The notes: a model not told the origin generated them from the letters alone. A stretch of DNA of 64,000 nt from Bacteroidales bacterium Phil6 (GCA_002633315.1 NWBN01000014.1:1-64000); one strand, 5' to 3'; positions 19,900 to 29,925 are shown, numbered from the stretch's first letter. Program-made: numbers and translations.

Positions 19900-20712
19900 C
19901 TATTGTTCATCTATTCTTATCAAACCATCTTTAGAATCATAATACAAAATATATTCGTATGGGTCATATCTGTATTTTTTAATATTTTCAAATGGTATTT
20001 TACATTTTTTCGATATGTTATCGTTCATGAAATAATCGAAACAATAGCCGGCATAAAGCTTACCGAGAGCCACAGCAAAACGATAAAAGCCTGATAAAGA
20101 GATGGTATCCAAAGAACAATCCAATGATAATAATCCCTTGTCATTAAGGTATATACCACCATTGAAAGTACTTTCATAATTATGTTCCGTAAAAACAAAA
20201 TCGTCTGTAATACCATTCGACAACTCAAACCAGGATGCGACATTTACATAATCAAATGGACAATCATATTCATACCCTTGTCCGTATATAAATTCAGCAT
20301 AAGTTCTCATTGCAGTACATTCTTGTATCTCAATACGTTGAATATCCACAATCCAATGCAATGAATCCGGCATAGTGGTATCATTTTCCCAATAGCACAA
20401 TTCCAAATCATAAGCTTTCAATGACTCCTCAAAAGACGAAATCAGAATAGAAAAAAACATCTCATCATTGATACTGTCAACAACCCTTACAAAAGAACGA
20501 AGATATTCCTCTCTATTCTCTTCAGGGATAGTATCAAGTACTTCTTCAGGAACATCAATACGCATATTTTTCTTTATCAATGCGTCAGGAATATACAATG
20601 CAACTTTTGCGCCTTTAGTATATTTTACAAAACGTCTTGCAAACTTTTTAGGAGTTGTACAAGAAAAAAGCAACAGCAAAGATACCAGAAGAAGTAAAAA
20701 CCTGTATTTCAT
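19900..20712 (-). CDS. lipoprotein of unknown function
   Basis: 270 residues with a lipoprotein signal peptide ending in LLLFSC (Cys18), followed by TTPKKFARRF. The rest is soluble and acidic with several aromatic and Cys residues (LELCYWEND; IQECTAM; YEYDCPFDY). No family recognised. It starts 9 nt after the topoisomerase IV A gene ends, so it is probably translated from the same transcript; that link may be positional only. Confidence 0.7.
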   Translation of the reverse strand: MKYRFLLLLVSLLLLFSCTTPKKFARRFVKYTKGAKVALYIPDALIKKNMRIDVPEEVLDTIPEENREEYLRSFVRVVDSINDEMFFSILISSFEESLKAYDLELCYWENDTTMPDSLHWIVDIQRIEIQECTAMRTYAEFIYGQGYEYDCPFDYVNVASWFELSNGITDDFVFTEHNYESTFNGGIYLNDKGLLSLDCSLDTISLSGFYRFAVALGKLYAGYCFDYFMNDNISKKCKIPFENIKKYRYDPYEYILYYDSKDGLIRIDEQ

Positions 20713-20721
20713 AAAAAAAAC

Positions 20722-23532
20722 TTAGAACAATGTCAATTGTACAGAATCATCATCAATAACAATATCATCATCTAATACTTCATTTTCAGCATTTTGTTCA
20801 ACAATATTATCAGATTCATTTATAACATCGTCATCAGCATCATTTTCAGTACTTTCCCGTTCAATATCTTCTTTAACAGGAGGTTCGGCAGGTTCGACAA
20901 ACTCAAAGTCACGAACGTCTTTAGTAGAAAGTCGTTTACCTTTAGCCTTATAACTCTTGACACCAATAAACTCATCAACGGCAACTATCTCATTTTCATA
21001 TTGTTTACCCGATGGGCTATCATTAAAGCGCAACAACAGACGAGGACATACATCCATATTTACGGCAATATACTGTGTATTTTCATTTTCCCCAACGAAA
21101 GATATTCTTTTATTGGTTACTGTATCTGAATCTATCATAAAACGTTTGATATACAAAAATCCGGTTTCACCGTCTTTATATATTACAGTAAATATTGTCT
21201 CATTATCAAATTTCATAATCATCGACATATCGTCATCGAAATGTGTCGATAAGTCAAAAGACGACAGGCGAAATTCGCCATTGGAATAGATTTGGATAAT
21301 CTTGTCATCGCCGGAGAACTCACCGAGCAAAACGCCATGTTTAGCTACATTGAGCCGTTTCACAGAATCATCATACCATATCTCACGTGCCGAGAGTGTT
21401 GACAAGCCTTCTTCATGGACCACTATGCGGTTTATGGGATGATTGGTAAGCTTATTGCCACGAGAGGAACGACCTTTTATTGCCAATTCCGAAAATTTAA
21501 AGTCGAAACTCGTTTTTTTCAATTTAGGATTAGGACGAAGGAACACCTTGATAGTCTCTGCTTCACCATTAGGATTACAGGAAAAATATACCACTTTAGA
21601 GCCTTTATTACCATTGGTAAGGTCATAATTTTTATCATGAGTAACACCTTTTACTGCAAAACGTTTCACGTAGTAAGGATTTCCCGATTTTCCGTCACGG
21701 TACACCATATTATATATTGTCCTGTCATCATTTTTATTAAACACTTTGACAAAAATAGGTGTTTCTGGACCGACAAAACATTTCGGTTGCATTTTAGACA
21801 CCATAAAAGTACCATCTTCGCGGAAGACTATGAAGTCGTCGAGGTCAGAACATTCGGAAACGAATACATAATCGTCTTTGTTTTGTTCTTTTTTCAATCC
21901 TGCAGAAGTACAGATAAAGGCATCTTTCTTATTGAAATACAATTTCTCATTATTCGCGGCCACGGCAGCAGCCGAGATATTGTCAAAATTGCGTATTTCC
22001 GTTTTACGTTCCCTACCCTCTCCATATTTTCTTTTTATCTCTTTATAAAAGTCTATAGTATAATCCACAATATGGTCGAGATTATATTTCACCTTTTCTA
22101 TTTCTTTTTCCAAATTCACGAGAGCATCTTCAGCCTTTTTAATATCGAATTTAGATATCTTGCGCACCGGTTTCTCGCAAAGTTTAAGTATATCGTCGCG
22201 TGTTATTTCTTTTTTCAGCAGAGAGCGATACGGGTCGAAGGCACGTTCTATGCCAACAAGTTGTTCTTCAAAAGAATCAGCATCATTCTCGAGTATCTTA
22301 TAAATACGTTTCTCAAAGAAAATCTTTTCTAAAGATACCCAATGCCATTCCGATTCAAGTTCGTTCAACCTTATCTCGAGTTCCCAACTAAGCAAATCTA
22401 GAGTATGGTCAGTATTAGAGCGCAATATTGCAGATACAGTGGTAAACTCCGGCATGTCGTTATGAATGACGCAAGTACTCAAGCTATTGAGAGATATTTG
22501 GCATTTGGTAAAGGCATAAAGAGCGTCAATAGTCTGATCCGGAGAGACGCCGGGAGAAAGATGTATGATAATCTCGGCATTTTTAGCGGTATTGTCATCT
22601 ACACGTCTTATCTTTATTTGACCTTTTTCTCCTGCTGCGGTTATCGACTGTATCAGACTTTCCGTTGTAGTGCCGTATGGTATTTCGGTAATGACAAGAG
22701 TTTTCTTGTCGATTTGAGAGATGCGTGCACGTACTTTAATTTTACAACCCTTAGCGCCGTCATTATAATAACGTACATCGACGAGACCTCCGGTTTGAAA
22801 ATCAGGATACAGTTCAAAAGGTTCATCTTTAAGATAAGCTATTGAAGCATCTATCAATTCGTTAAAGTTATGAGGCAATATTTCCGATTTCAGACCAACA
22901 GCAATACCCATAGCACCTTGTGCGAGCAATAGCGGGAATTTAACCGGCAGCGATACAGGTTCTTTATTTCTGCCATCGTATGAGAACTTCCAGTCGGTAA
23001 TTTTGGGATTAAAGACCACATCGAGAGCAAACTTTGACAAACGAGCCTCAATATAACGCGGAGCCGCAGCAGGGTCGCCTGTAAGAATATTACCCCAGTT
23101 ACCCTGACAGTCTATAAGCAAATCTTTCTGTCCCAGATTCACGAGGGCATCACCAATAGAAGCATCACCATGAGGATGATATTTCATGGTATTACCAACT
23201 ATATTGGCAACCTTATTATATCTGCCATCGTCTATTTCTTTCATCGAATGAAGAATACGTCGCTGTACCGGCTTGAGGCCATCTTTTATCTCAGGTACTG
23301 CACGGTCAAGAATAACGTATGAAGCATAGTCAAGAAACCAGTTTTCAAACATTTGTTTCAACGGGATTATACGATATCCGTCACCTTGTCTGATACGCAT
23401 CCCTGACTCATCATCATAATCTGTATGAGTATCTTCTGTCACTATTCCTATATTCTCATCCTCAGCATTGTCAATGCCATCATTATCATAATTTTCAAGA
23501 CTTTCCAATTCTTTTTCGTCAATATCACTCAT
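20722..23532 (-). CDS. parC: DNA topoisomerase IV subunit A (GyrA/ParC family)
   Basis: 936 residues. Type IIA topoisomerase breakage-reunion subunit: DRAVPEIKDGLKPVQRRIL, KYHPHGDASIGDAL, and the active-site tyrosine in AAAPRYIEARL. The C-terminal half has beta-pinwheel-like blades, and an acidic tail (DDDVINESDNIVE) ends in VQLTLF. The pattern is that of the Bacteroidetes second type IIA enzyme, called topoisomerase IV, rather than gyrase. The partner ParE is not adjacent, which is unusual. A TATCTTTG -7 box lies at 23632-23625. Confidence 0.92.
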   Translation of the reverse strand: MSDIDEKELESLENYDNDGIDNAEDENIGIVTEDTHTDYDDESGMRIRQGDGYRIIPLKQMFENWFLDYASYVILDRAVPEIKDGLKPVQRRILHSMKEIDDGRYNKVANIVGNTMKYHPHGDASIGDALVNLGQKDLLIDCQGNWGNILTGDPAAAPRYIEARLSKFALDVVFNPKITDWKFSYDGRNKEPVSLPVKFPLLLAQGAMGIAVGLKSEILPHNFNELIDASIAYLKDEPFELYPDFQTGGLVDVRYYNDGAKGCKIKVRARISQIDKKTLVITEIPYGTTTESLIQSITAAGEKGQIKIRRVDDNTAKNAEIIIHLSPGVSPDQTIDALYAFTKCQISLNSLSTCVIHNDMPEFTTVSAILRSNTDHTLDLLSWELEIRLNELESEWHWVSLEKIFFEKRIYKILENDADSFEEQLVGIERAFDPYRSLLKKEITRDDILKLCEKPVRKISKFDIKKAEDALVNLEKEIEKVKYNLDHIVDYTIDFYKEIKRKYGEGRERKTEIRNFDNISAAAVAANNEKLYFNKKDAFICTSAGLKKEQNKDDYVFVSECSDLDDFIVFREDGTFMVSKMQPKCFVGPETPIFVKVFNKNDDRTIYNMVYRDGKSGNPYYVKRFAVKGVTHDKNYDLTNGNKGSKVVYFSCNPNGEAETIKVFLRPNPKLKKTSFDFKFSELAIKGRSSRGNKLTNHPINRIVVHEEGLSTLSAREIWYDDSVKRLNVAKHGVLLGEFSGDDKIIQIYSNGEFRLSSFDLSTHFDDDMSMIMKFDNETIFTVIYKDGETGFLYIKRFMIDSDTVTNKRISFVGENENTQYIAVNMDVCPRLLLRFNDSPSGKQYENEIVAVDEFIGVKSYKAKGKRLSTKDVRDFEFVEPAEPPVKEDIERESTENDADDDVINESDNIVEQNAENEVLDDDIVIDDDSVQLTLF

Positions 23533-23624
23533 ACAATACTCGTTTTACTCATAAAATAACAGTTATTTGTCTTGATATCAATGACAAAACCATCCGCACC
23601 ATTGAATTTCAGACAACTTATCTG

Positions 23625-23632
23625 CAAAGATA
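23625..23632 (-). promoter_or_regulatory. -7 box of parC
   Basis: TATCTTTG on the minus strand, about 93 nt upstream of the parC ATG; no TTG at 19-21 nt. It lies between the BatA-like gene and parC, so parC can be transcribed separately. Confidence 0.5.
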
Positions 23633-23712
23633 ATAAATTTTATACAAATTGAGTTCATTTAATTTCAGAAACACCAACATTTACCGACATCGCAAGAATG
23701 CAACAAGAACTT

Positions 23713-25746
23713 CTATTTCCACAGGCGCAATACAAGCACCTCTCCCAACAAAGCACACAAAGACAACAGCACGAGATATTTCCACAATGAGGATTTTTTA
23801 GTAAATGCTCCAATGGCTCCATCGGAATACATATCATCGTATGATACGACAGATATCAGATTTATATCATTTTCATTCAACACTTCTGCTATCTCATCTT
23901 CATTCAAAAACTTCAATTCGGATTCTTTTCTATTGTCATTCCATGCCATAACAGAAACAGACTCTCCATTTTTCAAGACCTCATAAAATCCGGATTCCGG
24001 CAAATCAGATGTCAAAGTAACAAAACTCCTGTTATTTCTAATATCTACAGCCGGAATCATGGAGAAAGAACGGTCTGCATTAATGATAGAAATCTGCTCT
24101 CCGTAAAGCAAGTTATTTCCATTAATATTAAAGCTATTGTCAACGCCAATGGTATAAGACAATTTTGACAAACCACCACCAAGAAAAGCCATTTTATACA
24201 TCAAAGGCACAAAAATTGCATGCTGCGATAAAGCAGAATATTGAGAATCAAATGATGAAGAAAGATAATAAATAGCACCATTATTAGTACGTGACATAAG
24301 CATCAGAGGTTCTCCATTTTGTAATCCAATTAGTGTCAATGCATTAGAATTATTATTTAAACGCATGGGGTAATGACGATATACTTCCGGGAGATCTGCA
24401 TTGTCAGGTACATTCAACAAAACATCCTCGAAGAAGGCATGCTGCGAAGCCAAAGCATCAACTGTAACGGTAACAGTATCAGGTTCTTTGTCAATATTTA
24501 TTCCATTTATCTTATACAGAAAATAGTTGCCTGCATTTAACGGAGGTAACACCAAAAGGGAACCACCCCGGGCAGCAAAATCAAAAAGGCTCTGTTGGAC
24601 ATTCTCATTGAGAGAGGCATTCTGATTTACAATAATCATCTGATAATCGACAATAGAGAACCTATCAAGTTTAAGAGGATTCACTTTCTCATATTTAAAC
24701 AAAGGGTCATTGTCAAAAAGCAATTCACACTCGCTTGCGACATCATCAGGAATAAGCTCCATTACCTTAATGACAGGACGAACATTAAGAGTAAAATAAT
24801 AATTATCATCGAAAGTAATAGGATAATCATTTACAGATACTGTTGCTTTTTTAAAACCTACATTATCGAGTACAAACTGCATAAAGAGATCATTACCGGA
24901 GTATGCCGGAATATCGACAGAAGAAAATGCCACTTTTTGACCATCAATATCGAGAGTCACCGGTACACCCTTAACATCTTTTCCGCCTTCGTTTACGATA
25001 CGTATTCCAATCTCATTGGACAAACCATTTTGAAGTACAGGAGACCTAAGCCATACAGAATCAACAAATATATTACTTTGGAAATCAGAATAAACAGGCA
25101 GAGCCACCACACTTACGGCAGAGTCAGTCGTCAAGCCGGCAATTGTCATCATACCCTTTTGGAAGTCAGAGTAAGCAAACAAAACGACAGATTCAAAATC
25201 GTTACGTTTTTTTATCATCGAGACATTATCATAAAGCTCGGCAAAAGACATGGTTGGAGCCTCTGGCTGAATATTGTCAATAGCGAGCAACATTTCATCT
25301 CTGCTCATAGGATATTCATTATCAGGCATTCTGCTATTAGTCATCAAGACAAAACGTTGAGTGGGATTCATATCCGAAACGAGTTTTCGGGCAGAGTTGC
25401 GGGCATCTTCGAAGAGTGATATCTCAGAAGACAACGACTGCATACTCATAGAGTTGTCAATATAGACAGCGACGAGATTCGTTTCAGTATCATTGGACAA
25501 ACGTTCATCATGTTTATAAGGATATGCAAAAGCAAGGACCAAAGCTGCAACAAATAACATTCTCAATATCAAGACGACAAGATATTTCAGTTTTTTTGTT
25601 TTGGCATTTTCCTGTTCAATAGTTTTCAATATTGCCGTATTACTGAAAAAAATCACTTTATGACGTCTGAAATTGAAAAGATGTATCGCTAACGGTATCA
25701 ACAAAGCGATAAGAGCAAAAAGCATATTGGGATACAGGAAAGACAT
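23713..25746 (-). CDS. BatA-like membrane protein with VWA domain
   Basis: 677 residues. The N-terminal BatA double-helix region (MSFLYPNMLFALIALLIPLAIHL, then LVVLILRMLFVAALVLAFAYP) precedes a von Willebrand A domain with the MIDAS-like DNSMS (in VAVYIDNSMSM), then beta-rich CARDB-like domains, and a final membrane helix (LWKYLVLLSLCALLGEVLVL). Family proteins are inner-membrane anchored with a periplasmic bulk and often act with MoxR ATPases; none is present here. Function unknown. A -7 box (TATCTTTG) lies at 25797-25790. Confidence 0.85.
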   Translation of the reverse strand: MSFLYPNMLFALIALLIPLAIHLFNFRRHKVIFFSNTAILKTIEQENAKTKKLKYLVVLILRMLFVAALVLAFAYPYKHDERLSNDTETNLVAVYIDNSMSMQSLSSEISLFEDARNSARKLVSDMNPTQRFVLMTNSRMPDNEYPMSRDEMLLAIDNIQPEAPTMSFAELYDNVSMIKKRNDFESVVLFAYSDFQKGMMTIAGLTTDSAVSVVALPVYSDFQSNIFVDSVWLRSPVLQNGLSNEIGIRIVNEGGKDVKGVPVTLDIDGQKVAFSSVDIPAYSGNDLFMQFVLDNVGFKKATVSVNDYPITFDDNYYFTLNVRPVIKVMELIPDDVASECELLFDNDPLFKYEKVNPLKLDRFSIVDYQMIIVNQNASLNENVQQSLFDFAARGGSLLVLPPLNAGNYFLYKINGINIDKEPDTVTVTVDALASQHAFFEDVLLNVPDNADLPEVYRHYPMRLNNNSNALTLIGLQNGEPLMLMSRTNNGAIYYLSSSFDSQYSALSQHAIFVPLMYKMAFLGGGLSKLSYTIGVDNSFNINGNNLLYGEQISIINADRSFSMIPAVDIRNNRSFVTLTSDLPESGFYEVLKNGESVSVMAWNDNRKESELKFLNEDEIAEVLNENDINLISVVSYDDMYSDGAIGAFTKKSSLWKYLVLLSLCALLGEVLVLRLWK

Positions 25747-25789
25747 AGTTACAAAAACTAAAAAACTATTAGTACAAATAATTTAGATG

Positions 25790-25797
25790 CAAAGATA
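25790..25797 (-). promoter_or_regulatory. -7 box of the BatA-like gene
   Basis: TATCTTTG on the minus strand, 44 nt upstream of the ATG. No TTG at the standard distance. Confidence 0.5.
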
Positions 25798-25923
25798 GCA
25801 ATTTTACAAAAGATGAGACATAAAAAAACAAAAAAGAGAATACGAAAGAAGATAAATACACCTTATTGTCAACAATAAATTAACATTGTCAACACAGTCG
25901 ATTGTATCCATAATAACACAAAA

Positions 25924-25951
25924 CGGTGTGTCAAAATAAATTGACACACCG
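25924..25951 (-). terminator. terminator of gdhA
   Basis: A perfect 11-bp stem (CGGTGTGTCAA / TTGACACACCG) with a 6-nt loop, 27 nt after the gdhA stop; it is followed on the minus strand by TTTTG. The core GGTGTGTC is the same as in the dnaN/pckA terminator at 10320. Confidence 0.75.
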
Positions 25952-25978
25952 CAATATTCAAAAATGACTATATTAAAG

Positions 25979-27322
25979 TTATATAATTCCTTGAGCCAGC
26001 ATAGCGTTAGCCACTCTCATAAAGCCGGCGATATTAGCACCTTTTACATAATTGATAGAACCATCTTCCTGTTTGCCATACTGCACACACATATCATAAA
26101 TATCGTTCATGATTTTGTGCAATTTAGCATCAACTTCTTCAGCAGTCCAGTTGATATGGCCAGCGTTCTGGCATATTTCGAGGCCTGAAGTAGCGACGCC
26201 ACCGGCGTTGACAGCCTTACCAGGGCCGAAAGGAATACCGGCGCCCTGCAATGCTGCGATAGCACCAGGTTGGCAGCCCATGTTAGAAACCTCGGCAACA
26301 TATTTCACGCCATTAGCGATAAGTTCTTTAGCGTCTTCTTCTGCCATTTCATTTTGGAATGCGCAAGGACAAGCTATGTCACATTTCACGGTCCAAGCCT
26401 TTTTACCCGGGGTAAATTTGGCAGCTGCCGGGAATTTGTCAGCCATATCCTGAACTTTATTACGGTTTGAAGCACGCATCACCAACATATAATCAATCAT
26501 TTCTTTGGTAATACCATCAGCTATTTCACAAACTCCGTCAGGACCTGAGATAGCGACGACTTTAGCGCCAAGTTCAGTAGCTTTTATTGCAGCGCCCCAA
26601 GCCACGTTACCGAAGCCGGAGAGAGCGATACGTTTACCGTTCATGGTATCGCCATTTTGTTTAACCATTCTTTCGACATAGTATATAGCTCCGAAACCTG
26701 TAGCTTCAGGACGGATCAAAGAGCCGCCCCAGCCGTATGATTTACCAGTCAATGCGCCTGTGCTGTGTTCACGAGAAAGTTTCTTATAAGCGCCATAGAG
26801 GTAACCAATCTCACGACCGCCGACGCCGACGTCACCAGCAGGTGAATCTTGATCAGGACCGATATTTCTCCACAATTCATACATGAAAGCCTGGCAGAAA
26901 CGCATGATTTCAGCATCTGACTTACCGACAGGGTCGAAATCAGAACCACCTTTACCACCACCGAGAGGAAGGTTTGTCAAAGAATTCTTGAAAATCTGTT
27001 CAAAGCCCAAGAATTTCAACATTGAAACATTAACAGCCTTGTGGAAGCGAAGACCGCCTTTATATGCACCCAATGCTGCATTGAATTGAACACGGTAACC
27101 CAGATTTGTCTGAACTTCACCTTTATCATCAACCCATGTCACGCGGAATGTAAAGATACGATCCGGTTCAACGATACGTTCAACGATCTTAGCTTTTTCG
27201 AACTCAGGATGTTGATTGTAAACAGATTCTATTGACTCTAAAACTTCGCGAACTGCTTGTAAGTATTCGCTCTCGCCCGGATGCTTAGCTTCCAGGTTTG
27301 TCATAATGGTTTGTACGTTCAT
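25979..27322 (-). CDS. gdhA: NADP-type glutamate dehydrogenase
   Basis: 447 residues, the length of the hexameric small GDH class. Interconverts glutamate with 2-oxoglutarate and ammonium; the main ammonium assimilation route in many Bacteroidales. Visible motifs: GGLRFHKAVN, the glutamate-binding LPLGGGKGGSDFDP with catalytic lysine, SPAGDVGVGGREIGYLYG, and the Rossmann GFGNVAWGAA. Cofactor preference for NADP is inferred from the family. Single gene with its own -7 box (27377-27370) and terminator. Confidence 0.97.
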   Translation of the reverse strand: MNVQTIMTNLEAKHPGESEYLQAVREVLESIESVYNQHPEFEKAKIVERIVEPDRIFTFRVTWVDDKGEVQTNLGYRVQFNAALGAYKGGLRFHKAVNVSMLKFLGFEQIFKNSLTNLPLGGGKGGSDFDPVGKSDAEIMRFCQAFMYELWRNIGPDQDSPAGDVGVGGREIGYLYGAYKKLSREHSTGALTGKSYGWGGSLIRPEATGFGAIYYVERMVKQNGDTMNGKRIALSGFGNVAWGAAIKATELGAKVVAISGPDGVCEIADGITKEMIDYMLVMRASNRNKVQDMADKFPAAAKFTPGKKAWTVKCDIACPCAFQNEMAEEDAKELIANGVKYVAEVSNMGCQPGAIAALQGAGIPFGPGKAVNAGGVATSGLEICQNAGHINWTAEEVDAKLHKIMNDIYDMCVQYGKQEDGSINYVKGANIAGFMRVANAMLAQGII

Positions 27323-27369
27323 TATTTTTTATTTTAACGGTTTAACAATTTTGCGTTAATTTCCAACCG

Positions 27370-27377
27370 CAAAGATA
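27370..27377 (-). promoter_or_regulatory. -7 box of gdhA
   Basis: TATCTTTG on the minus strand, 48 nt upstream of the gdhA ATG; no clear TTG partner. Confidence 0.5.
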
Positions 27378-27413
27378 GTACTTTTAACTATTAAAAAACA
27401 TTTTTTCAGAAAA

Positions 27414-28088
27414 TTATTTATTTTTCCCTAAATCATTGATATTATTATCATTTCCAACATATTCTCCATTTTCCCACAACAATATTTCTTCCACCTCTCC
27501 TTTTATATTGTAGTGTATTTCTCTGCCGTGTTTAAGGTTATCTTTATAATATATTACCGACCTCAAATATGAGCCTCCATCAGCATAACCGCGTTGCACA
27601 CCTGTACCTCGGTCAAAAACAGAATTGGAGCCTATGGAGCCGTCTTCATAGTACATTAGCCAACTACCATGCATCATGCCGTCAAGATATTCTCCTTCAA
27701 TGAATATTTTCCCACTGTCATACCATTGGTTAAATAAACCATTCAAGACACCATCGACATAATTCTCTCTTTTAACAAGGAGACCTGAAACATTATACCA
27801 TTCAACAATACTGTCAAAGACATTATTTTTATAATAAAACACCGACTCGATATTTCCATTTTCATGCCAGCGTTTTCCAGGACCCTCAAGCACATTCATA
27901 TCATATATAACTTCCATTTCAGGTTTTCCATTATTATAATACCAACGGCACAATCCATTCAGTTTTCCTTCTTCATATCTCAATTCAGACTTCAAATTGC
28001 CATTATCCCAATAAGACTTCACTGCATCATCCTTATCAGCACACGACAACAGTAAGATAAACAACAATGACAAATATATTTTATTCAT
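27414..28088 (-). CDS. YwqK/MORN_2-repeat lipoprotein
   Basis: 224 residues from ATG 28088. Lipoprotein signal (IYLSLLFILLLSC) followed by about seven short repeats of the form YYNNGKPEMEVIYDMN / WHENGNIESVFYYKNN, the MORN-like unit of the so-called YwqK antitoxin family. In Bacteroidetes such proteins are common; the antitoxin label is an annotation carry-over, and no toxin is seen here. Probably cotranscribed with the LysM protein 18 nt upstream. Confidence 0.85.
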   Translation of the reverse strand: MNKIYLSLLFILLLSCADKDDAVKSYWDNGNLKSELRYEEGKLNGLCRWYYNNGKPEMEVIYDMNVLEGPGKRWHENGNIESVFYYKNNVFDSIVEWYNVSGLLVKRENYVDGVLNGLFNQWYDSGKIFIEGEYLDGMMHGSWLMYYEDGSIGSNSVFDRGTGVQRGYADGGSYLRSVIYYKDNLKHGREIHYNIKGEVEEILLWENGEYVGNDNNINDLGKNK

Positions 28089-28106
28089 AATCAATAATTA
28101 ATTTTA

Positions 28107-29759
28107 TCATTTCATATCAACAATATTGAATGTTTCAATTTTCACTTTCTCATAATTTTTAAACTGATACATATTCCAATTTATATTTTCCAAACCATCA
28201 CCATCCTCATTTCTAACAAAAACAAAATCATTATTAAGCAATGGTATTTGATAATATGGCAAGCAAGACGACATATCAGGACCAAAACGCATGAGTGCAT
28301 TTAGAAAATACCAAGCTATATCAAATCCCTGATAGGCATAATCAGCGGGTTCAGTTCCATAAATTTTTCTGAACTTACAAATAAAACTGTTAACAGCGAC
28401 GCTATTGTAATCCAAAAATTTGTCGTCAAGATACACACTTGACATATTCATAAGATTTTCACTGAACAACTTATCAAACTTACTCCATTCAGGCATACAT
28501 ATTAAAGTAACAGGATATCTTTCTGTAAGCATATTTACCTTATTGATAAGTTGTGTTGCAGCAACACTTTGATCTGTATAAACTATTACCACATTATTTC
28601 TGGCGACAGAACCATATTTATTAACAGTTTCAAGTCTATCGTTATTATAATTAACGACATACACATCATTATTAAACCTAACAGAGTCATCTATCAGCAC
28701 ATTTGCCAAGGTATAATCCAATAAAGTACCATCTGAATGAAATTCCACATCTTCAATATTCACCTCATCCTTATCCTCCATTTTGTTGTAAATCATTCTA
28801 AGACGGCTGACAATTTTTCTATTTGAAACAAGAGTATAAGGATTGATAACCTCTTTTAATTCTCGTGAAAGGTCTGCAATAATAGTAGAATCTCCATTAT
28901 TATCCATTCTCACAATAAAGACATTATTATCGACATATCTATCTTTCACAAGATTCTTGACATAGTCAATCTGAGAATAATAAGACGGTTTCACCTTTAC
29001 AAGATTTGGTTGATTATCAACGAGATTAGACCTATTTGTCAAAGGATTGACGATCATAATTCCATTTGTGTCGGCAAAACCCATCATCATCTCAAAAGGT
29101 TTGATATAGAATGGCCCAATAATCAAATCGGCATTTTTAAGCCAAGGGTCTTGCATAGCCACATCTACTTTGGTAATATTATTATCAATGTCATAAACTT
29201 TAAGTTCAAGTTTAAGATTACGTGTATTCACCAATGAATCCACAGCTATCATAAAGCCCTCATAAAAGTGCATAAAAGAAAAGGGTTTAGCTGTCAGAAG
29301 TTTAACATTGGCAGGTGATTTTAGTAATACAGAATCCACCTGTTCGAGAAACAACGGCAACATCAACGCGACACGATATATAGAATCCGGCGAAACAAAA
29401 ACCATATCGCAATCTTTTTCAATGAGAAATCCGGGGTCAATCATTTCATCCTGTACAATATCATTTTCAAGTTCATTCTGTATGAAAGGTATGAGCAGTT
29501 TTTGTCCTGTTTTAACTTTGCCACGTTTAATGCTACTATTATTCAACAATACATCTATTTCAGAAACGTCATATAGTTCTACAATAGAAGACAATGTCTC
29601 TTTACGTTTCACTGTATGAACATAAAACTTCTCACCATTTTTCACCGTCATTTCAGTCGATTTCTCAGACAACACCTGAGCTTCAAGAGATTCGACAAAT
29701 GACAACATGCAAAATGTTAAAAACAAAGAAGCTGTAATGTTTTTAAATATACTTCTCAT
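28107..29759 (-). CDS. LysM protein with LppC/YraM-like periplasmic-binding fold
   Basis: 550 residues from ATG 29759. Signal peptide, then a LysM-like domain (YVHTVKRKETLSSIVELYDV, with SIKRGKVKTGQKLLIP) and a C-terminal type I periplasmic-binding fold (ALMLPLFLEQVDSV; ADLIIGPFYIKPFEMM; ADYAYQGFDIAWYFLNAL). The order suggests a peptidoglycan-bound sensor or cell-wall synthase activator akin to LpoA/LppC; this is inference. The frame extends to a TTG at 29801, but 29759 fits the signal peptide and the -7 box at 29823-29816. Confidence 0.8.
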   Translation of the reverse strand: MRSIFKNITASLFLTFCMLSFVESLEAQVLSEKSTEMTVKNGEKFYVHTVKRKETLSSIVELYDVSEIDVLLNNSSIKRGKVKTGQKLLIPFIQNELENDIVQDEMIDPGFLIEKDCDMVFVSPDSIYRVALMLPLFLEQVDSVLLKSPANVKLLTAKPFSFMHFYEGFMIAVDSLVNTRNLKLELKVYDIDNNITKVDVAMQDPWLKNADLIIGPFYIKPFEMMMGFADTNGIMIVNPLTNRSNLVDNQPNLVKVKPSYYSQIDYVKNLVKDRYVDNNVFIVRMDNNGDSTIIADLSRELKEVINPYTLVSNRKIVSRLRMIYNKMEDKDEVNIEDVEFHSDGTLLDYTLANVLIDDSVRFNNDVYVVNYNNDRLETVNKYGSVARNNVVIVYTDQSVAATQLINKVNMLTERYPVTLICMPEWSKFDKLFSENLMNMSSVYLDDKFLDYNSVAVNSFICKFRKIYGTEPADYAYQGFDIAWYFLNALMRFGPDMSSCLPYYQIPLLNNDFVFVRNEDGDGLENINWNMYQFKNYEKVKIETFNIVDMK

Positions 29760-29815
29760 AACTACAAATCCACTATAATTAGTATGAACACAATTCTCCA
29801 ACTTTTATTTCATTG

Positions 29816-29823
29816 CAAATATA
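29816..29823 (-). promoter_or_regulatory. -7 box of the LysM-YwqK unit
   Basis: TATATTTG on the minus strand, 57 nt upstream of ATG 29759; full match to TAnnTTTG. Confidence 0.5.
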
Positions 29824-29925
29824 CAAAATTTCAACAATCTTTATGTTAAAAACGAAATCTTTGAATAACAAATGCTTGTTTTTTCACATTTTTTAACATT
29901 AAAGATTCCCATCACTAAGAAAAAC

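Noticed and set aside
21415..22332. Plus-strand frame of 305 codons opposite parC
   Set aside because: Antisense shadow of the topoisomerase gene, rich in Phe, Arg and His with no domain.
24595..25419. Plus-strand frame of 274 codons opposite the BatA-like gene
   Set aside because: Antisense shadow, Ile/Arg-rich with no domain.
27414..28088. YwqK repeat protein as an antitoxin of a toxin-antitoxin pair
   Set aside because: No toxin-like gene is adjacent at this locus or at 47095, and both proteins carry export signals, which does not fit a cytoplasmic antitoxin.
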